The notes under the pieces: model-generated
What the model saw: the letters and a program-made list of their open reading frames with translations, nothing else
What the model was told of the DNA's origin: nothing
Databases searched by the model: none
Position numbers and translations under genes: made by a program
Part shown: positions 59,693 through 64,000 of the stretch, piece after piece
Position numbering within the stretch: the stretch's first letter is position 1
How the letters are laid out: the number at the start of each line of letters is the position of its first letter
NCBI GenBank assembly: GCA_051530055.1
Contig: CM121341.1
Location: 14,384,001 to 14,448,000 of the forward strand
Source of the DNA: Neoechinorhynchus agilis
Taxonomy: Eukaryota > Acanthocephala
DNA length: 64,000 nucleotides
Reading direction: 5' to 3'

Positions 59693-59941
59693 ATGCTTAT
59701 TCGTTTCGCGATTCTCGCTCTCGTCTGTTCCATGGCAGCGGCTAACGATGATCAGGAGACTCCACTCACGACAATGGAACCAATGGGGCTCGTCGATCTT
59801 GGATGCCCATGCCTTTTGCTTAATCCGAAAGCTGCAACTTCTGATGAAGTGAAGAACAAAACTCTTCACGAAATCCGATTTTGCGCATCTTGTGGACGTA
59901 GACAGACCACTGCCTCAATACAGGCGACTGCTCGGGTTTAG
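59693..59941 (+). CDS. Small secreted protein (82 aa)
   Basis: Begins MLIRFAILALVCSMAAANDD, a strong signal peptide with likely cleavage after AAA. The mature ~64 residues contain CPC and CASC cysteine pairs, an N-glycosylation sequon (NKT) and a Thr-rich N-terminal part. It ends QATARV. Not a family I recognise. A well-placed TATA box upstream and a start at the first ATG downstream support expression. Extra 3' exons cannot be excluded. Confidence 0.6.
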   Translation: MLIRFAILALVCSMAAANDDQETPLTTMEPMGLVDLGCPCLLLNPKAATSDEVKNKTLHEIRFCASCGRRQTTASIQATARV

Positions 59942-60590
59942 TCCAGAAGGCATTAATGGAGCTCTTAAAGGAAGAGCTTAGATAAATAGTTGCAATTTCA
60001 ATGAGTGAATGGGAGTGGGTCAAAAGCATTCATGATACCACCAAAAGGTGTGGATTGTTCTTGCCCAAAAATGTGATCAAAGGATCTGCTGCATTGCTTT
60101 TAAAGTTCGAACGTTATTAGTGATCCTTTTCCGTAAGTGGCATGATCTTTGACGATACTTAAATGTACAACCAAAAACTCTGACCTTGCTCCCTTCCTTC
60201 TGGCTTCAATCTTTCTTATTCTCGCCTATGACAGCTGCTTTTCAAATTATTCATAAATGCTTCATATCGATAAGAATGCAAATGTTATAAGCATATTGCG
60301 GTTCATGACTTCTACAATTTAGTGGCAGCGTTTCAAAGATCGCAAGGAAATCTTGTTGAAATTAATCCCACAGTCTAACAGGAATTGGAAGTGCTTAATA
60401 CTCCTTCTTAGTAGTGGAACCTTTGGAAGCATGTTATTGGCGATCAGTAAGACTAACATCAGAAATATACATTGGATTTGTACCCGATATAAAACCAAGT
60501 CATATCTATCACAAAATCATAGAGAACCCAAATTAATATGATATAAGGAAATGTTTAATATTCGCATCCAAAATGCTTAACTCATTCAGT
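59942..60590. other. Intergenic, nothing recognised
   Basis: AT-rich; a few short frames without motifs. Confidence 0.45.
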
Positions 60591-61343
60591 TCACGAGTCA
60601 TTTACTGCTTCGCTCTCGGGAAAGATTCTATCAAGAGTGAGCTTAAATCGCTCCACTGCATCATCAACAAAATCCTCGCGCTCTCGAACGAATATCGTAA
60701 CATTTCCGCTATTGTATACCATAGCAGTGAATTTTGCCGAACGCTCATTTTCTCTGAGTTCGATTGTAGAATAATAGTCGAACTTCAAGAAGGAATAAAG
60801 GTCAGGATTGTAGCGCACTCGTTCAGGAAGCAAACACGAGGCCAGTTTAAAGAGATCAATCTGCCGCCCATACTTCACACAAACTAAGAGATAGGTAAGT
60901 TTGAGTTCCGCAAGACACAATTGATCTCCAACTGAACGGCGAAACATTTTCTTAAACATCAACAAAGCTTGTTTGGCTTCGGCTTTACCTTTTGTGCAGG
61001 AAATGATGAGTCTACCAGTGCTGAAGAGCAAAATCGTAACCTTTGGTTTGACCAGCCGAACTGTGATTTTGCTATTGTTGTGGAATTCAGCGTTTTTTAA
61101 TTTAGAATACAGAATCCAAAGATTTAGCGACGGATCAGAACTGTGCACGCGAGTTTTATACCTGTAGGAGATTATTCTCTGATATAATTTGACTTCAGCA
61201 TTTTGTGATGTACAAGTTTGATAAAAGTATTTTTGCAATTGCCCTCCAATATAAATAACGGGACCATCTAGTTTTCTGCGGCGGTTTTTACGGCGGACAT
61301 TAATGCTGATTGCCGTTTGATCATTGGATTTTTGCACATTCAT
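60591..61343 (-). CDS. Divergent TATA-binding-protein-like factor
   Basis: A single-exon frame of 250 residues. Residues ~70-245 show the two-fold saddle repeat of TBP: LKNAEFHNN..VKPKVTILLFSTGRLIISCT in repeat 1, AELKLTYLLVCVKYGRQIDL linking, then YNPDLYSFLKFDYY..TAMVYNSGNVTIFVRERE in repeat 2. Canonical TBP has an intercalating Phe pair per repeat. The first repeat keeps F in LLFSTG, the second has Y in MVYNSG, and the tail phenylalanines are not all kept. This looks like a TBP-related factor (TRF/TBPL) rather than TBP. The N-terminus is basic (VRRKNRRRKL). The ATG follows GGTTTCAG directly. Fast evolution makes the exact subfamily uncertain. Confidence 0.75.
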   Translation of the reverse strand: MNVQKSNDQTAISINVRRKNRRRKLDGPVIYIGGQLQKYFYQTCTSQNAEVKLYQRIISYRYKTRVHSSDPSLNLWILYSKLKNAEFHNNSKITVRLVKPKVTILLFSTGRLIISCTKGKAEAKQALLMFKKMFRRSVGDQLCLAELKLTYLLVCVKYGRQIDLFKLASCLLPERVRYNPDLYSFLKFDYYSTIELRENERSAKFTAMVYNSGNVTIFVREREDFVDDAVERFKLTLDRIFPESEAVNDS

Positions 61344-61444
61344 CTGAAACCTAAAGGATGAGTTTACATTTGAAGTAATGAGCCATTCTATTTAACATTA
61401 CTAATCAAAAAGTATTTAAAGATATTCATGCCAGCACTTTGAAT

Positions 61445-61640
61445 TACTCAGTTGCCGTCCAGGTGTAACGGTCGAAAAGACGGATGCAGAGTTCCTTTCC
61501 CGTTGGAGAGCCAAGCTTGTTGTTTAAAACGACCCGAATGTCTCTTCCCACAAAAAGGGAACGAAATAATTATGTCAACCCAAGTCCCGTATTTGGTCTT
61601 TTTTCGATCCTCAGCGGTGTTTATTGCTCCCCGGTTTAAT
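61445..61640 (-). mobile_element. LINE (family B) C-terminal fragment
   Basis: The minus strand reads TSLALQRE-NSASVFSTVTPG with one frame slip, then GRQLSNS, matching the family B terminus at 63.4 kb (NISLAVRRGNTASVLSTVAP). Confidence 0.65.
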
Positions 61641-61859
61641 GGCTGCAAATTTTATGTTGCTGGCTATTAACCTTGACCACGCGAGTACAGTGACACCGTC
61701 CAGTATACTATTATTATTAAAACTCACGCCTCATACACACCAGTATACGACCATCGAGTCGGTAAGCATTGTTCGGCTCTAAAATGTTGAGCGAATTCAC
61801 GGTAATCATTAAACAACTAAGAATTGCGTTTACTTCGGCGTGTCGTGAGTGCCTTTCGG

Positions 61860-62170
61860 CTGACAGATGATACAATTGCGTCTTGGTGGCTCTACAGTCA
61901 CTCAGAAACGTCAGCGATGGGAAGCGATCCTAGCGGTGAGCCAAGCACGCGATTCTCTTGTCGATACTACCGCCAATCGAATTCGGTTCACCAGGTCACG
62001 AGAATCTGAAATTAAGGAGTTGTGAATTCTCGCTACCAGGAGTGAATCCCGGAATGATTGTTTGCAAGCATTGACGGGTACTTGCTCGCTACCGGAATCT
62101 TCATACCAAAAATCAACAGCTACCGCGAAATCTTCGCTCAACCTGTAAACCTCGCCAAGAAAAGACTAAA
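61860..62170 (-). mobile_element. LINE (family B) fragment
   Basis: Aligns with 63610-63870 (shared TCACCAGGTCACGAGAATCT, GAATTCTCGCTACCAGG and GATTGTTTGCAA). Codes for RDLVNRI and DSLLVARIHNS on the minus strand. Confidence 0.7.
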
Positions 62171-63380
62171 CTATATTGCAGATTTTTTCATACGATACCA
62201 ATTAAGCTTTCAACGGTAACGCTGCAAAATTTTCTCGAGATAGGCTTTCACCGTCTCGTCTAATTTTGCTAACTTCTCCTTATGTCTAAAAAGGTGCCCT
62301 GCGCAGCTTATACAGCAATCTCGGAATGAAGAGGTGTTCTTGATCAAAATAAACACAAAATGCCGAAAAAAGTCATCTATAAGCTCTTTTGTTTTCTTTT
62401 ATACATTTATTTCCCAGGGTAAAGTCAATTGTAATCTGCTTACACTTTTTTAGCTAATGATGATGTTCGAAATTCGGCGATTTGAGATTATTAAAGAAAT
62501 CAAGATTCAAGATGAGAATTTAATTTCATCCGTAGGCTAAAACAGTTCGCTGATAAAATAGTTCAATACTAATTATGAATTTAGAGCGATTGAAGAAACC
62601 TCAAATAAAGGGCAGCGACAACAATTCCATCTTGTATCGCATTATATCTACGAATATCAAACCTACTGCAGCTCTCGACTAAGACCACTAAACCGCAAAA
62701 TGCGTTCATTCTTTATTTGATAAATTGTTTTTTAAGCAATAGAGATCCATTGTGACGACCAAACATAGAGAGCTAAAAACCGAAGGATAAAACTTCTAAC
62801 AAAAATATTCTTAACGATCTTAAAAATTAAGTGGGAAGATATTCATTTAATTTCGCAAAAATACAAGCCGCTCGTCCTTTTACAAAAAGATTCAATTGCA
62901 TAGCTCTCGCTTGTTGTATTGAATACAAATCGTCTTACATTCCATTGTGCAAATATCTGTCCGTAAATAAGTCAGACAAATTTTCAATATATAAGACATC
63001 GCCAATAAAATGGACATTTCCTTGAAAATACGCTAAACATTTCATAACACCTACTTTTGGCAAAAAGAATTATTAGAAAAAAATTTAACTGACGGAAATT
63101 TTAGGAATCGGGAACATGAATTCGATATACCTTGGTCGATTCTGTTGCACCTGAAAATAATTTAAAAAAATTGTAAGGCACAACATTGAATATTTAAATT
63201 TCTCTAAAACACTCTTTATAATTAGAAAATTAGCCTGAAATGAACATCACTGAAATTAAATTAGTAATTGAGATGAAGATTGTAATGAGAAATTATAAAT
63301 TCTAAAAAATATATAACTTTCAATTACAGAAACAACTTACAATATAAAATTAAAAGCGAGTGGCACTTTTTCGGTCATGA
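62171..63380. other. Intergenic, no supported gene
   Basis: AT-rich. A possible minus-strand terminal exon (TTATTTTCAG then QQNRPRYIEFMFPIPKISVS-stop, around 63150-63085) is too short to assign. Confidence 0.3.
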
Positions 63381-63382
63381 AA

Positions 63383-63900
63383 TCATTCACACCGCCGCCC
63401 TGAATCACTCAGCTGCCGTTCAGGTGCAACGGTCGAAAGGACGGATGCAGTGTTCCCTCGTCGCACAGCCAGACTTATGTTTTGTATTGTGAATGCTCCC
63501 GCCCTCTGATCGCCAGTGATTCGTCTTAATCTCTTAGACAATTCCTTGACCAGGTCCTGGACCACCCCAAGTCTCAGGAACACTGCAATCCTCACTGTCT
63601 CGTCGGAGAGAAGGGTGCCCACAGTGGCGATTGGGAGAGCGCTGAACAAAGCACCCGATTCGCTTGTAGAGACTGCACCAATCAAGCTTGGCTCACCAGG
63701 TCACGAGAATCTGAAATCAAAGAGTTATGAATTCTCGCTACCAGGGGTGAGTCCCAAACTGATTGTTTGCAACCATCGACGGGGACTTGCTCGCTGCCTG
63801 AATATCCACACCAAAGATTAAGAGCCTCCACAAAATCTTCATCAGAAGTGTAATCTCGTTAAGAAAGGATTAAACTATTATGCGGCTTGCTTCATACGAT
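63383..63900 (-). mobile_element. LINE (family B) fragment reaching toward the window end
   Basis: The minus strand encodes LPIATVGTLLSDETVRIAVF and NISLAVRRGNTASVLSTVAP, homologous to LPIGTLGTLLDDETVRIAVA at 42.5 kb. The central part (PDG..WD segment) is deleted. Upstream homology to 61.86-62.17 kb continues to ~63870. Confidence 0.75.
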
Positions 63901-64000
63901 CAAAAATAAGCTTTCAGAGAAATATCGGCCGCTTTTCCAACACCCAAACCGCCAGACGACACAGGCAAGGACGCTTGACGCCAGGCCTCGTCCGAAAGCT

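Overview
This is eukaryotic, AT-rich DNA from a small invertebrate animal. Animal gene families are present: PET/LIM (FHL), FoxO, PAR-6, perilipin, OST4, TRIAP1, NOC3, NOA1, SDHB and cytochrome b561. Introns that I can place by reading-frame logic are mostly 40-60 nt with plain GT..AG ends. At least seven start codons sit directly behind an intron-like pyrimidine-AG 3' splice site, which suggests spliced-leader trans-splicing. I favour a nematode or a similarly compact-intron animal, but the window does not settle the phylum.

Layout. 1-1.5 kb: N-terminal 504 codons of a coiled-coil protein on the minus strand, running off the left edge. 2.6-3.4 kb: a ~147-bp satellite. 5.1-12.3 kb: two minus-strand LIM-domain genes, one full PET + 6 LIM (FHL/LIM-9 type) and one 5'-truncated paralogue. 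13.9-20.3 kb: minus-strand BAF-like protein, a hypothetical, OST4, a small secreted protein and the mitochondrial circularly permuted GTPase NOA1. 21.8-22.3 kb: a ~400-bp (AAT)n tract attached to a LINE 3' tail. 23.3 kb: TRIAP1.

23.7-40.1 kb is the unusual part: a rearranged tandem array of ~6.8-kb units. It holds three divergent FoxO genes (two lacking the same 7 residues inside the forkhead), one intact PAR-6 gene plus two PAR-6 wrecks, two copies of a gene for a secreted protein of 85-residue Cys-x3-Cys-x3-Cys repeats (9 versus 6 repeats, both frameshifted), and two copies of a candidate small secreted peptide.

40.9-45.6 kb: perilipin, retroelement debris and SDHB. 46.4-51.1 kb: nested LINEs and a decayed Penelope-like element. 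51.1-54.8 kb: NOC3, with a foldback element and a second (AAT)n tract in its first intron. 55.2-56.1 kb: a cytochrome b561 gene. 56.8-59.3 kb: an RTE LINE joined to a fragment of another LINE. 59.7 kb: a small secreted protein behind a TATA box. 60.6-61.3 kb: a divergent TBP-like protein. 61.4-64 kb: LINE fragments.

The genes do not form one pathway. Most are housekeeping functions (respiration, mitochondrial ribosome GTPase, ribosome biogenesis, N-glycosylation, lipid droplets) interspersed with fast-evolving secreted and regulatory families. No bacterial operons, CRISPR arrays or recognisable tRNA/rRNA genes were seen. All family names come from reading translated sequence by eye; no database search was run.
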